The position numbers and the translations under genes are program-made. This document shows, one piece after another, positions 53,431-61,396 of a stretch of 64,000 bases of DNA. The stretch's first letter is position 1, and each line of letters starts with the position of its first letter. Under the pieces are notes generated by a model, which was not told where the DNA came from, ran no database searches, and worked only from the letters and a program-made list of their open reading frames with translations. The stretch is from Pseudomonas putida (GTDB taxonomy: Bacteria; Pseudomonadota; Gammaproteobacteria; Pseudomonadales; Pseudomonadaceae), in contig NZ_MNAH01000009.1 of assembly GCF_001976065.1 (NCBI RefSeq), positions 182,835 through 246,834 on the forward strand, read 5' to 3'.

Positions 53431-55095
53431 TCATCCGCGGTGACGCCCGCGGAAGTAGTTGATCAAGCCTTGGGTGGATGCGTCGTCGGCCGGGGTTTCC
53501 TCACTGCCGACCAGGCGGTTGTAGACGCCTTTGCCCAGTTCCTTGCCCAGCTCCACGCCCCATTGGTCGAAGGCATTGATGCCCCAGATCACGCTTTGCA
53601 CGAAGACTTTGTGTTCGTACATCGCCACCAGCGCACCCAGGCGCCGCGGGCTGATGCGCTCGACCACCAGGGTGTTGCTCGGACGGTTGCCCGGGATCAC
53701 CTTGTGCGGCGCCAGGCTCTGCACCTGCTCTTCGCTCATGCCTTTGTCACGCAGCTCGGCCTGCGCTTCGGCCAAGGTCTTGCCGAGCATCAGTGCCTGG
53801 CTTTGCGACAGGCAGTTGGCGTACAGCCACTGGTGATGGTCGGCCACCGGGTTGAAGCTGACGATCGGCACGATGAAATCGGCCGGGATCAGTTGGGTGC
53901 CCTGGTGCAGCAACTGGTGGTAAGCGTGCTGGCCGTTGCAGCCCACGCCACCCCAGATCACCGGGCCGGTGTCGGTGCTGACGGGCGTACCGTCCTGGCG
54001 CACGCTCTTGCCGTTGGATTCCATGTCCAGCTGTTGCAAGTGCTTGGTGATGTTACGCAGGTAGTGATCGTACGGCAGGATCGCGTGGCTTTGCGCGCCC
54101 CAGAAATTGCCGTACCACACACCAAGCAAGGCGAGCAGCACCGGCATGTTCTGTTCGAACGGGGTATTCAGGAAGTGCTGGTCCATGGTGTAGGCACCGG
54201 ACAGCAATTCCTTGAAGTTCGACATGCCGATGGCCAAGGCAATCGGCAGGCCGATGGCCGACCACAGCGAGTAACGCCCGCCGACCCAGTCCCACATCGG
54301 GAAGATGTTCTCTTCGCGAATGCCAAACGCCACGGCGGCGGCGTTGTTGCTCGATACCGCGATGAAGTGGCGATGCAGCTCGGCTTCCGAGCCCCCCTGG
54401 GCCAGGTACCAGGCGCGTGCGGCCTGAGCGTTTTTCAGGGTTTCGAGAGTATTGAAGGATTTCGACGAGACGATGAAGAGCGTGGTCTCGGCGCGCAACT
54501 TCATGGCCAGTTCGTGAAATTCGCTGCCATCGATGTTTGCCAGGTAGTGGCAGCGCACGCCTTTCTGGGCATAGGCCAGCAGGGCTTCGGACACCAGTTC
54601 CGGACCGAGGAACGAACCACCGATGCCGATGTTGACCACGTCAGTGATCGGCTTCTCGGAGTAGCCGCGCCACAGGCCGTCGTGGATACGGCCCACGAGG
54701 TCGGTGATCTGGTTCAGTACCTTGTGCACTTCAGGCATCACGTTGACGCCGTTGACCGACAGCTTGTCGCCGACCGGGCGACGCAAGGCGGTGTGCAGGG
54801 CGGGGCGTCCTTCGGAGGCGTTGACGATTTCGCCATCGAACAGCGATTTGATCGCGCCCTTGAGGTCGACTTCGTCGGCCAGGCCCACCAGCAGGTCGCG
54901 GGTCTGGGCGTTGATCAGGTTTTTCGAATAGTCGAGAAACAGGCCACAGCTGCTCAGGGTGAATTGGTTGAAGCGCTGCGGGTCGGCGTTGAAGGCCTCG
55001 CGCATGTTGAAATCCTGCATGGCCTGGCGGTGGTCTTTCAACGCCTGCCAGGCGGGCAGGGTGGTCACGTCGTGGGGGGTGCGGTAATACGCCAT
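53431..55095 (-). CDS. pgi: Glucose-6-phosphate isomerase
   Basis: 554-residue enzyme interconverting glucose-6-phosphate and fructose-6-phosphate. Signature regions GIGGSFLGPELV, FIVSSKSFNTLET and NTLVVERISPRRLGALVAMYEHKVF are present. Start at 55095 (MAYYRTPHDVTTLPAW) fits the family length. panD, which usually lies upstream on this strand in other pseudomonads, is absent. Confidence 0.97.
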   Translation of the reverse strand: MAYYRTPHDVTTLPAWQALKDHRQAMQDFNMREAFNADPQRFNQFTLSSCGLFLDYSKNLINAQTRDLLVGLADEVDLKGAIKSLFDGEIVNASEGRPALHTALRRPVGDKLSVNGVNVMPEVHKVLNQITDLVGRIHDGLWRGYSEKPITDVVNIGIGGSFLGPELVSEALLAYAQKGVRCHYLANIDGSEFHELAMKLRAETTLFIVSSKSFNTLETLKNAQAARAWYLAQGGSEAELHRHFIAVSSNNAAAVAFGIREENIFPMWDWVGGRYSLWSAIGLPIALAIGMSNFKELLSGAYTMDQHFLNTPFEQNMPVLLALLGVWYGNFWGAQSHAILPYDHYLRNITKHLQQLDMESNGKSVRQDGTPVSTDTGPVIWGGVGCNGQHAYHQLLHQGTQLIPADFIVPIVSFNPVADHHQWLYANCLSQSQALMLGKTLAEAQAELRDKGMSEEQVQSLAPHKVIPGNRPSNTLVVERISPRRLGALVAMYEHKVFVQSVIWGINAFDQWGVELGKELGKGVYNRLVGSEETPADDASTQGLINYFRGRHRG

Positions 55096-55266
55096 CGCTG
55101 CGGGTTTCCTTTTACTTGAACTGCCTTTAAGACACTGAAAATACCGGAATGTCCTGACCACTGACTGGCGGTAACCCGGTTAGCCTGCGTGCACACGATT
55201 AAATAGCGCAGACCGGTAACAGTAAACCCAGAGAGACGATCTGTCTTGGCTTTGTCGGACCTGCGA

Positions 55267-55293
55267 CCGGTACTTTTTTGTACCGGCGCGGTC
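55267..55293. other. Stem-loop downstream of panC
   Basis: Palindrome ACCGGTAC/GTACCGG around TTTTTT, 10 bases beyond the panC stop, in the 207-base panC-pgi gap. No T run follows the stem on the bottom strand, so it is not a textbook terminator. No gene fits in the gap. Confidence 0.5.
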
Positions 55294-55302
55294 GTGGGGG
55301 AG

Positions 55303-56163
55303 TCAGGCGGGGGTGTCGAGGTTCAGGTGCAGGTTGTCGATCAGGCGCGTCGTCCCCAGGAACGCCGCCACCAGGATCACCAGGTCCCGATCTTCCGGGG
55401 TTGCCGGGCGCAGGCTCAACCCATGGCGAATTTCCAGGTAGTCGGGGCGCAGGCCCGCCGCTTCGAGCTGTTGCAGCTTGGTGCGGATCAGGGCCGGGTA
55501 ATCGCGCTCGCCTTGCTTGATCGATTCGGCGATCTCGCTCAGCGTGCGATACACCACTGGAGCCACCGCGCGCTGATCCTCGTCGAGGAAGCCATTGCGC
55601 GACGAAAGAGCCAGGCCATCGGCCGCCCGTACCGTCGGCTCGCCGATGATCTGGATCGGCATGTTCAGGTCATGCACCAGCGCGCGAATCACCGCCAGTT
55701 GCTGATAGTCCTTCTGGCCGAAGATCGCCAGGTCCGGCTGGACCATATTGAACAGCTTGCTGACCACCGTTGCCACACCTTCGAAATGCCCCGGACGGCT
55801 GGCGCCGCACAGGCCTTCGGAAAGCTGCGGGACGCTGACGCGGGTCTGGCCGGCCATGCCGTCGGGGTACATCTCTTCAACGGTTGGCGCGAACAACAGG
55901 TCGCAACCGGCCTCGAGCAGCTTTTCCTGATCGGCGGCGAGGGTGCGCGGGTATTTGTCGAGGTCTTCGCCAACACCGAACTGCAGCGGGTTGACGAAAA
56001 TGCTCGCGACCACGAAATCCACCCGTTGGGTGGCCTTGGTGATCAGCGCGACATGACCGCTGTGCAGGTTGCCCATGGTCGGCACAAAGCCGATGCGCTT
56101 GCCTTCACTGCGGGCGCGGGCCACGGCGGCCCGCAATTCGCGTACGGTTTTGACGGTGTTCAT
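55303..56163 (-). CDS. panC: Pantothenate synthetase
   Basis: 286-residue ligase joining pantoate and beta-alanine. FVPTMGNLHSGHVALI (ATP-binding HxGH-type) and the FGQKDYQQLAVIR segment are diagnostic. Overlaps panB by 4 bases. Confidence 0.97.
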   Translation of the reverse strand: MNTVKTVRELRAAVARARSEGKRIGFVPTMGNLHSGHVALITKATQRVDFVVASIFVNPLQFGVGEDLDKYPRTLAADQEKLLEAGCDLLFAPTVEEMYPDGMAGQTRVSVPQLSEGLCGASRPGHFEGVATVVSKLFNMVQPDLAIFGQKDYQQLAVIRALVHDLNMPIQIIGEPTVRAADGLALSSRNGFLDEDQRAVAPVVYRTLSEIAESIKQGERDYPALIRTKLQQLEAAGLRPDYLEIRHGLSLRPATPEDRDLVILVAAFLGTTRLIDNLHLNLDTPA

Positions 56164-56960
56164 GCAGAGAATCCGTGTTCGATGCCTGGGAAAGTCGCCG
56201 CTTTGACTTCAGTGACGTAAGCGCTCAAGGCCGCATGAATGCTTTCCTGGCCGGCCATGAAGTTCTTCACGAACTTGGGTACGCGTCCGGTAATGGACAG
56301 GCCCAGCATGTCATGCAGGACCAATACCTGGCCGTCGGTGCGGTGGCCGGCGCCAATCCCGATGACCGGAATGCTCACGGCCTGGGTGATTTCTTCGGCC
56401 AGGTCGCTGGGTACGCATTCGAGCAGCAGCATCGCCGCGCCGGCCTGTTCCAACGCAATCGCATCGGCACGCATCTGCCGCGCCTGGTTTTCGTTGCGAC
56501 CCTGGACTTTGTAGCCGCCGAGGATGTTCACCGATTGCGGCGTCAGGCCCATGTGGGCACACACCGGAATGCCTCGTTCCGCCAGCAGGCGGATCGAGTC
56601 CGCTAGCCACAACGCGCCTTCGATCTTGACCATGTGAGCGCCGGCCTGCATCAGCAGGGCACTGTTGGTCATGGCCTGTTCCGTGGTGGCGTAGGCCATG
56701 AACGGCAAGTCGGCCAGGATCAGGGCGTCGGTGTTACCGCGTTTGACGCAGGCCACGTGGTAAGCCATCTCGGCGGTGGTGACCGGCAGGGTGCTGTCAT
56801 GACCTTGCAGAACCATGCCGAGGGAGTCGCCCACCAGCAGCACTTCGACGCCGGCCTGGTTGCAGGCGTGGGCGAAGGTCGCGTCATAGCAGGTCAGCAT
56901 GGTGATTTTTTCACCTTTTTGCTTGAGACCTTGCAGAGTGGTCAGGGTGATGGCTGGCAT
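56160..56960 (-). CDS. panB: 3-methyl-2-oxobutanoate hydroxymethyltransferase
   Basis: 266-residue ketopantoate hydroxymethyltransferase (TIM barrel), first step of pantothenate synthesis. Conserved MLTCYDATFA, LVGDSLGMVLQGHDSTLPVT and GIGAGHRTDGQVLV. Forms panB-panC. Three GTAACA boxes lie about 180-210 bases upstream. Confidence 0.97.
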   Translation of the reverse strand: MPAITLTTLQGLKQKGEKITMLTCYDATFAHACNQAGVEVLLVGDSLGMVLQGHDSTLPVTTAEMAYHVACVKRGNTDALILADLPFMAYATTEQAMTNSALLMQAGAHMVKIEGALWLADSIRLLAERGIPVCAHMGLTPQSVNILGGYKVQGRNENQARQMRADAIALEQAGAAMLLLECVPSDLAEEITQAVSIPVIGIGAGHRTDGQVLVLHDMLGLSITGRVPKFVKNFMAGQESIHAALSAYVTEVKAATFPGIEHGFSA

Positions 56961-57335
56961 GAAAAGTTCCTCATTCAGGCGCTGTGGAAACTACTGCGAG
57001 TAACGCGCGTGATTCTTCGTTGAATACAGGCGCACGGTCTTTTGTCGTGCTTTTAAGGCCTGGATTGCGCCCTTGATGCCGCGGTGACGGCAGCGGGACG
57101 CCTATAGTCGTGAGGAGAACGTGGGAAGTCAATTGCGTGTGTTACCGCATTGTTACGCGTGGGGTGTTACCGGGTTGACTGATGCGTTTCAGCAAATTCT
57201 GCAGGAGCAACACAATCCAATGTGGGAGCGGGCTTGCTCGCGAAGGAGGCCTGACATTCAACATCTGTGTTGATTGATGCACCGCTTTCGTCGGAACGCC
57301 GCCCGGAGCAAGCCCGCACCCACAGGGGGGCTTGG
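56961..57335. other. panB upstream region
   Basis: 375 bases without a gene between folK and panB, both on the bottom strand. It holds a REPIN at 57221-57325 and three direct TGTTAC boxes on the top strand (57140-57145, 57151-57156, 57165-57170), the half-site bound by CbrB. A weak GG-N10-GC sigma-54-like element occurs on the bottom strand at 57065-57081. No clear sigma-70 promoter was identified. Confidence 0.5.
57221..57325. repeat. REPIN with an interrupted right arm, upstream of panB
   Basis: Left arm TGTGGGAGCGGGCTTGCTCG is normal. The right arm is broken: compared with the intact REPIN at 32820, about 14 extra bases (TCGGAACGCCGCCC) separate CACCGCTTTCG from GGAGCAAGCCCGCACCCACA. Confidence 0.8.
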
Positions 57336-57821
57336 TCAGCTCGAAGGGAGGCGTTCCAGCCCGACGAACGGGCACGAAGCGAGCAAGTCGGCCAGTGTGC
57401 GGCCATCGGCAAGGCGCAAGTCGGCGGGAGCCAGTTCGGCCAGGGGATACAGCACGAATGCCCGTTCCTGCATATGGTAATGAGGGACTCTCAGGCGAGG
57501 CTCGTCGATCAGGCGGGCTCCGAACAGCAGGATGTCCAGATCCAGCGTACGCGGCCCCCAGCGCTCGAGGCGCTCGCGGCCCTGGCCGTTCTCGATTGAC
57601 TGCAGGGCGTCGAGTAGCTCTAGGGGGGGCAGCGTGCTGTCGAGCGCGGCCACTGCGTTGGTGTAACGCGGCTGGCCGGGCAGCAACGAGTCGCTTTGAT
57701 AGAAGGCTGAAACCCCGACAAGCTCCGAGTGCGGCAACTGTGCCAGCGCCTCTACGGCGCTGCGCAGTTGTTCGGCGGGGTCAGCCAGGTTGCTGCCCAT
57801 GCCGATGTAGATGCGTTCCAT
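57336..57821 (-). CDS. folK: HPPK, 2-amino-4-hydroxy-6-hydroxymethyldihydropteridine diphosphokinase
   Basis: 161-residue folate-pathway pyrophosphokinase. IYIGMGSNLADP at the N-terminus and the signature RWGPRTLDLDILLFG with catalytic aspartates. Start 3 bases after the pcnB stop, so it is probably coupled to pcnB. Confidence 0.96.
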   Translation of the reverse strand: MERIYIGMGSNLADPAEQLRSAVEALAQLPHSELVGVSAFYQSDSLLPGQPRYTNAVAALDSTLPPLELLDALQSIENGQGRERLERWGPRTLDLDILLFGARLIDEPRLRVPHYHMQERAFVLYPLAELAPADLRLADGRTLADLLASCPFVGLERLPSS

Positions 57822-57824
57822 GGA

Positions 57825-59225
57825 TTACTCGCCCGTGGTACTCGATGCGTCCGCTGCGCGCTTGCGCTTGGAGCCGCCGCTGCGGCGACGTTTGCGTGGG
57901 CCGCCGGTGCCGTCGTCCTTGCCGCTGAGGTCACGAATCATGTCGCGACGTTCGCTGTCATTGGCATCCTGGTAGTCCGTCCACCATTCGCCCAGGCCAT
58001 CGGTCTGCTCGCCGGCGCTTTCGCGCAGCAGCAGGAAGTCGTAGCCAGCGCGGAATCGTGGATTGTCCAGCAGCAGGTCGGCCCGTTTGCCGCTGCGCCG
58101 TGGCAGGCGCTCCTGCATGTCCCAGATCTCGCGGATCGGCAGGGTGAAGCGTTTCGGGATCGCGATGCGCTGGCATTGCTCGGCAATCAGTTCGTGAGCA
58201 GCTTCCTGCATCGCCGGGATCGGTGGCATGCCACGGTCCTGCAAACGCAATACGCGTGCCGGCAGGGCAGGCCAGAGCAGGGCGGCAAACAGGAACGCCG
58301 GGGTCACCGGTTTGTTCTGCTTGATGCGCAGGTCGGTGTTGATCAGGGCTTCGCTGATCAGGGTGTGGGTGTAGGTCGGGTTGTATTCCAGGGCCTCGGC
58401 GCTGGCCGGGAACAGTGGATCGAACAATTGCAGGTCGACCAGCATTTCAAAGGTGTCGGCCGCGTGACCGGACAGGAACAGCTTGAGCACTTCTTCGAAC
58501 AGGCGGGCCGACGGGATCTCGCGCAGCATGGGCGCGAGATCGCGGATAGGCGCGGCGCTGTGTTTTTCGATGCCGAAATTCAGCTTGGCGGCAAACCGCA
58601 CGGCGCGCAGCATCCGCACCGGATCTTCCTGGTAGCGCTGCTTGGGGTCGCCAATCAGGCGGATCAGTTGGTTGCGAATGTCGTGCACGCCGTTGGCGTA
58701 ATCGAGGATGCGTTCGCTGACCGGGTCGTAATACAGGGCGTTGATGGTGAAGTCGCGACGTTGCGCGTCTTCTTCCAGGGTCCCGTAGACGTTATCGCGC
58801 AGGATGCGCCCGCTTTCGTTTCGCGAGGATTGATTTTGATCTTCCTCTTCGTCGTTTTGCGGGTGATTGGCGCGGAAGGTCGCAACTTCGATGATTTCGC
58901 GACCAAAGTGGATATGCACCAGTTTGAACCGGCGGCCGATGATCCGTGCGTTACGGAATTCGGCGCGTACCTGTTCAGGGGTGGCGCTGGTGGCGACGTC
59001 GAAGTCTTTCGGCGTGATGCCGAGCAGCATGTCACGCACACAGCCGCCAACCAGATAGGCCTGGTAACCGGCGCCCTGCAGGCGTTCGACGATGTTCACC
59101 GCGTAACGGCTGAATTGCCCCTTTTGCAGCGAATGTTGACCGCTGTTGAGCACTTCAGGCGTGCTGCGAATGTGTTGCGTACGACGCACGGGAGTACGGA
59201 ATGACTGGAACAGCTTCTTCAGCAT
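57825..59225 (-). CDS. pcnB: Poly(A) polymerase I
   Basis: 466-residue nucleotidyltransferase that adds 3' poly(A) tails, tagging RNA for decay. The AYLVGGCVRDMLLG and DFDVATSATPEQV motifs hold the catalytic carboxylates; the RNA-binding middle domain follows; the C-terminal tail is strongly basic (RKRRRSGGSKRKRA). Start at 59225 (MLKKLFQSF) is chosen by family; the open frame extends to 59297. Confidence 0.93.
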   Translation of the reverse strand: MLKKLFQSFRTPVRRTQHIRSTPEVLNSGQHSLQKGQFSRYAVNIVERLQGAGYQAYLVGGCVRDMLLGITPKDFDVATSATPEQVRAEFRNARIIGRRFKLVHIHFGREIIEVATFRANHPQNDEEEDQNQSSRNESGRILRDNVYGTLEEDAQRRDFTINALYYDPVSERILDYANGVHDIRNQLIRLIGDPKQRYQEDPVRMLRAVRFAAKLNFGIEKHSAAPIRDLAPMLREIPSARLFEEVLKLFLSGHAADTFEMLVDLQLFDPLFPASAEALEYNPTYTHTLISEALINTDLRIKQNKPVTPAFLFAALLWPALPARVLRLQDRGMPPIPAMQEAAHELIAEQCQRIAIPKRFTLPIREIWDMQERLPRRSGKRADLLLDNPRFRAGYDFLLLRESAGEQTDGLGEWWTDYQDANDSERRDMIRDLSGKDDGTGGPRKRRRSGGSKRKRAADASSTTGE

Positions 59226-59364
59226 GGGATGCACTGTTTGAAGGAATGTTCGGCCAAAAACGAAGAATGACCGCATGATGGGCGGGGATTCTAGCATTTA
59301 GTCGGGGGATGGTGTAGGACACAGCAGATTTGAGCTGTAGGAGCGAGGCGGGGCAGGCAAATCA

Positions 59365-59738
59365 CAGAAACTACAAGGGGAGCCGAAGCTCCCCAAGAAG
59401 TAGTTGCATGCTCTATTTTTGTTATTGGTTTCGGGCTTCTTGTTTTTGTTGAGTGCCCTCGCCATGAAGCTTTCCTTCATGACCCTCCCAATCGGGAGCC
59501 AAGAGCAAACGGATTGCTTTGGTCGCTGTGCTGCAGTGATCTTGCGATCCAACCAGTTCAGGCTCTGTCTTAAGACAGTTTTTTGTTGTTCTCGGCCTGG
59601 TCGTGGGGCAAGCCCCAAATACAACGCCTCTCCAAAAGAATCAGTTAGCTGCGCCTCTCGCCGTCTTGTTTTTATTGTGCGTGAGTCGATACGTCTTATT
59701 TTTATTGTCTTGTGCATTGCTTGTTATTGTTCTTGTAC
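59365..59738 (-). ncRNA. crcZ: Small RNA CrcZ
   Basis: About 374-base RNA between cbrB and pcnB, the conserved position of CrcZ. It sequesters Hfq (with Crc) and relieves catabolite repression. On the bottom strand it starts near GTACAAGAACAATAACAAG, 12 bases after a -12 GC. Six A-rich AAnAAnAA-type decoys are visible at about 59721-59734, 59694-59711, 59664-59679, 59577-59594, 59437-59452 and 59412-59428. The 3' end is a terminator hairpin (59369-59405) with arms TTGGGGAGC/GCTCCCCTT inside AACTAC/GTAGTT. Ends estimated by eye. Confidence 0.92.
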
Positions 59739-59747
59739 CAAACATAT

Positions 59748-59763
59748 AGCAGGGTGCGTGCCA
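59748..59763 (-). promoter_or_regulatory. Sigma-54 promoter of crcZ
   Basis: Bottom strand TGGCACGCACCCTGCT: TGGCAC-N5-CTGCT, nearly perfect -24/-12 consensus with GG-N10-GC. Start site about 12 bases downstream at 59738. Confidence 0.93.
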
Positions 59764-59822
59764 ACTTTTGCGAACCCCAGTAAAACAAGGGGTTAGGCGG
59801 ATGGAGGGGGTAGATGAGGGCC

Positions 59823-59857
59823 AAAAAAAACCGGGGCTTCGTTACCGTAAGCCCCGG
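59823..59857 (-). terminator. Terminator of cbrB
   Basis: Bottom strand CCGGGGCTT, loop, AAGCCCCGG followed by eight T residues. It separates cbrB from the crcZ promoter. Confidence 0.9.
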
Positions 59858-59861
59858 CTTC

Positions 59862-59912
59862 TGTTACGTGAAAAACCTGAGGTAACAGTTTTTTCACAAA
59901 ATCATGTGTTAC
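59862..59912 (-). promoter_or_regulatory. CbrB upstream activating sequence of crcZ
   Basis: TGTTAC-N14-GTAACA (59862-59867 and 59882-59887 on the top strand, self-complementary) plus a third half site TGTTAC at 59907-59912. This is the CbrB recognition pattern known at crcZ promoters, 100-175 bases from the start site. It lies inside the cbrB 3' untranslated region, before the cbrB terminator. Confidence 0.88.
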
Positions 59913-59934
59913 CCGCACATGAGACAGGTGGGGT

Positions 59935-61374
59935 TCAGCTTTCGCTGGCCACCCCGGTTTTGCGCCGTGGGATGCCCAGGCGCTGACGGCGTTCCCACAG
60001 GCATTTGCGACTGACCCCGAGTTTGCGCGCCAGCTCTGTTTCGGTCATGTGATCCTGATGCTCAAGCACGAAGTGCTGGAAGTAGTCTTCCAGGGACAGG
60101 TCTTCGGTCGGCTCATGATTGTTGTTGCCGGCATTGCCGCCGCCCTGTTGCGGAGGCAGGCCGATGAACTCGTCGTCTTCCAGGTCACCCAGTTCGATGT
60201 CGATGCCCAGCAGCTCGGCGGAAATTTCCGCGCTCTCGCTCAGGATGACAGCCCGCTCGACCGCGTTTTCCAGTTCGCGAACGTTGCCTGGCCACGAGTA
60301 GTGACGAATGGCTTGCTCGGCGTCCGTGGCGAACCTCAGGTCTGTACGGTTGATCCGAGCGCTTTGGCGCGCCAGGAAGGCGTTGGCGATTTCATTGACG
60401 TCCGCGCCGCGCTCGCGCAGGGCGGGCAGTTTCAGGGCGATCACGTGGAGTCGGTAATACAGGTCTTCACGGAACTGGCCGATCTTCGCCAGGCTCTTGA
60501 GGTCGCGGTGGGTCGCGGCGATCAGGCGCACATCGACTTTCTGCGACTGGACCGAGCCCACTCGACGAATTTCACCTTCCTGCAACACGCGCAGCAGGCG
60601 CGCCTGGGCCTCCAGTGGCAGCTCACCGATTTCATCGAGGAACAGGGTGCCGCCATCCGCCGCTTCCACCAGGCCGGCACGGCCGGCGCTGGCGCCGGTG
60701 AATGCGCCTTTCTCGTGGCCGAACAGTTCCGACTCGATCAGGCTTTCCGGAATGGCCGCGCAGTTCACCGAGATCATCGGCGCCTTGGCCCGCTTGGAGA
60801 GGTTGTGCAGGGCACGCGCCACCAGTTCCTTACCGGTACCTGATTCGCCCTGGATCAGGACATTGGAGTCGGTCGGCGCAACTTTGCGGATCTTGCCATA
60901 CAGGTCCTGCATCGGTGGGCACGAGCCGATGATGCCGATTTCACCGTTGCTGTTGTCGCTACCGGGTTTTGCCGCGCCATTGCCGGCTTTGGCGGCAACC
61001 GGTTCGACACTGGCTTGCGCCGATTGCCGGTCGCGCAGGATGCGTGCGACGGCCTGGAGCATTTCGTCATGATCGAAAGGCTTGGCGATGTAATCCACCG
61101 CGCCCATCTTCATCGAGTCCACCGCCGAGCGCAGGCTGGCGTAGCTGGTCATGATCAGCACCGGAGTGCCCTGGCCCAGCTTGATCAACTCGGTGCCCGG
61201 CGCGCCCGGCAGGCGCAGGTCACTGACGATCAGGTCGAACGTGGGAATGGTGAAGCGTTCTTGTGCTTCCTGCACTGAACCGGCTTCGCTGACCTGGTAC
61301 TGGTTGCGTTCCAGCAGGCGGCGCAAGGCGGAGCGGATAATGGTTTCGTCTTCGACGATCAAAATGTGCGGCAT
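59935..61374 (-). CDS. cbrB: Sigma-54-dependent response regulator CbrB
   Basis: 479-residue NtrC-type activator of carbon/nitrogen balance. Receiver domain 1-118 with Asp52; AAA+ with Walker A GESGTGKE (176-183) and canonical GAFTGA loop (223-228); Fis-type helix-turn-helix at the end (TELARKLGVSRKCLWERRQR). 22 bases after cbrA. Its best-known target, crcZ, follows directly. Confidence 0.97.
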   Translation of the reverse strand: MPHILIVEDETIIRSALRRLLERNQYQVSEAGSVQEAQERFTIPTFDLIVSDLRLPGAPGTELIKLGQGTPVLIMTSYASLRSAVDSMKMGAVDYIAKPFDHDEMLQAVARILRDRQSAQASVEPVAAKAGNGAAKPGSDNSNGEIGIIGSCPPMQDLYGKIRKVAPTDSNVLIQGESGTGKELVARALHNLSKRAKAPMISVNCAAIPESLIESELFGHEKGAFTGASAGRAGLVEAADGGTLFLDEIGELPLEAQARLLRVLQEGEIRRVGSVQSQKVDVRLIAATHRDLKSLAKIGQFREDLYYRLHVIALKLPALRERGADVNEIANAFLARQSARINRTDLRFATDAEQAIRHYSWPGNVRELENAVERAVILSESAEISAELLGIDIELGDLEDDEFIGLPPQQGGGNAGNNNHEPTEDLSLEDYFQHFVLEHQDHMTETELARKLGVSRKCLWERRQRLGIPRRKTGVASES

Positions 61375-61396
61375 TGATTCGATACTCTCGACGGTC

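Noticed and set aside
59404..59796. 130-codon open frame on the top strand between pcnB and cbrB
   Set aside because: Covers crcZ on the opposite strand; its Leu/Phe/Cys-rich product results from reading the A-rich decoys in reverse.
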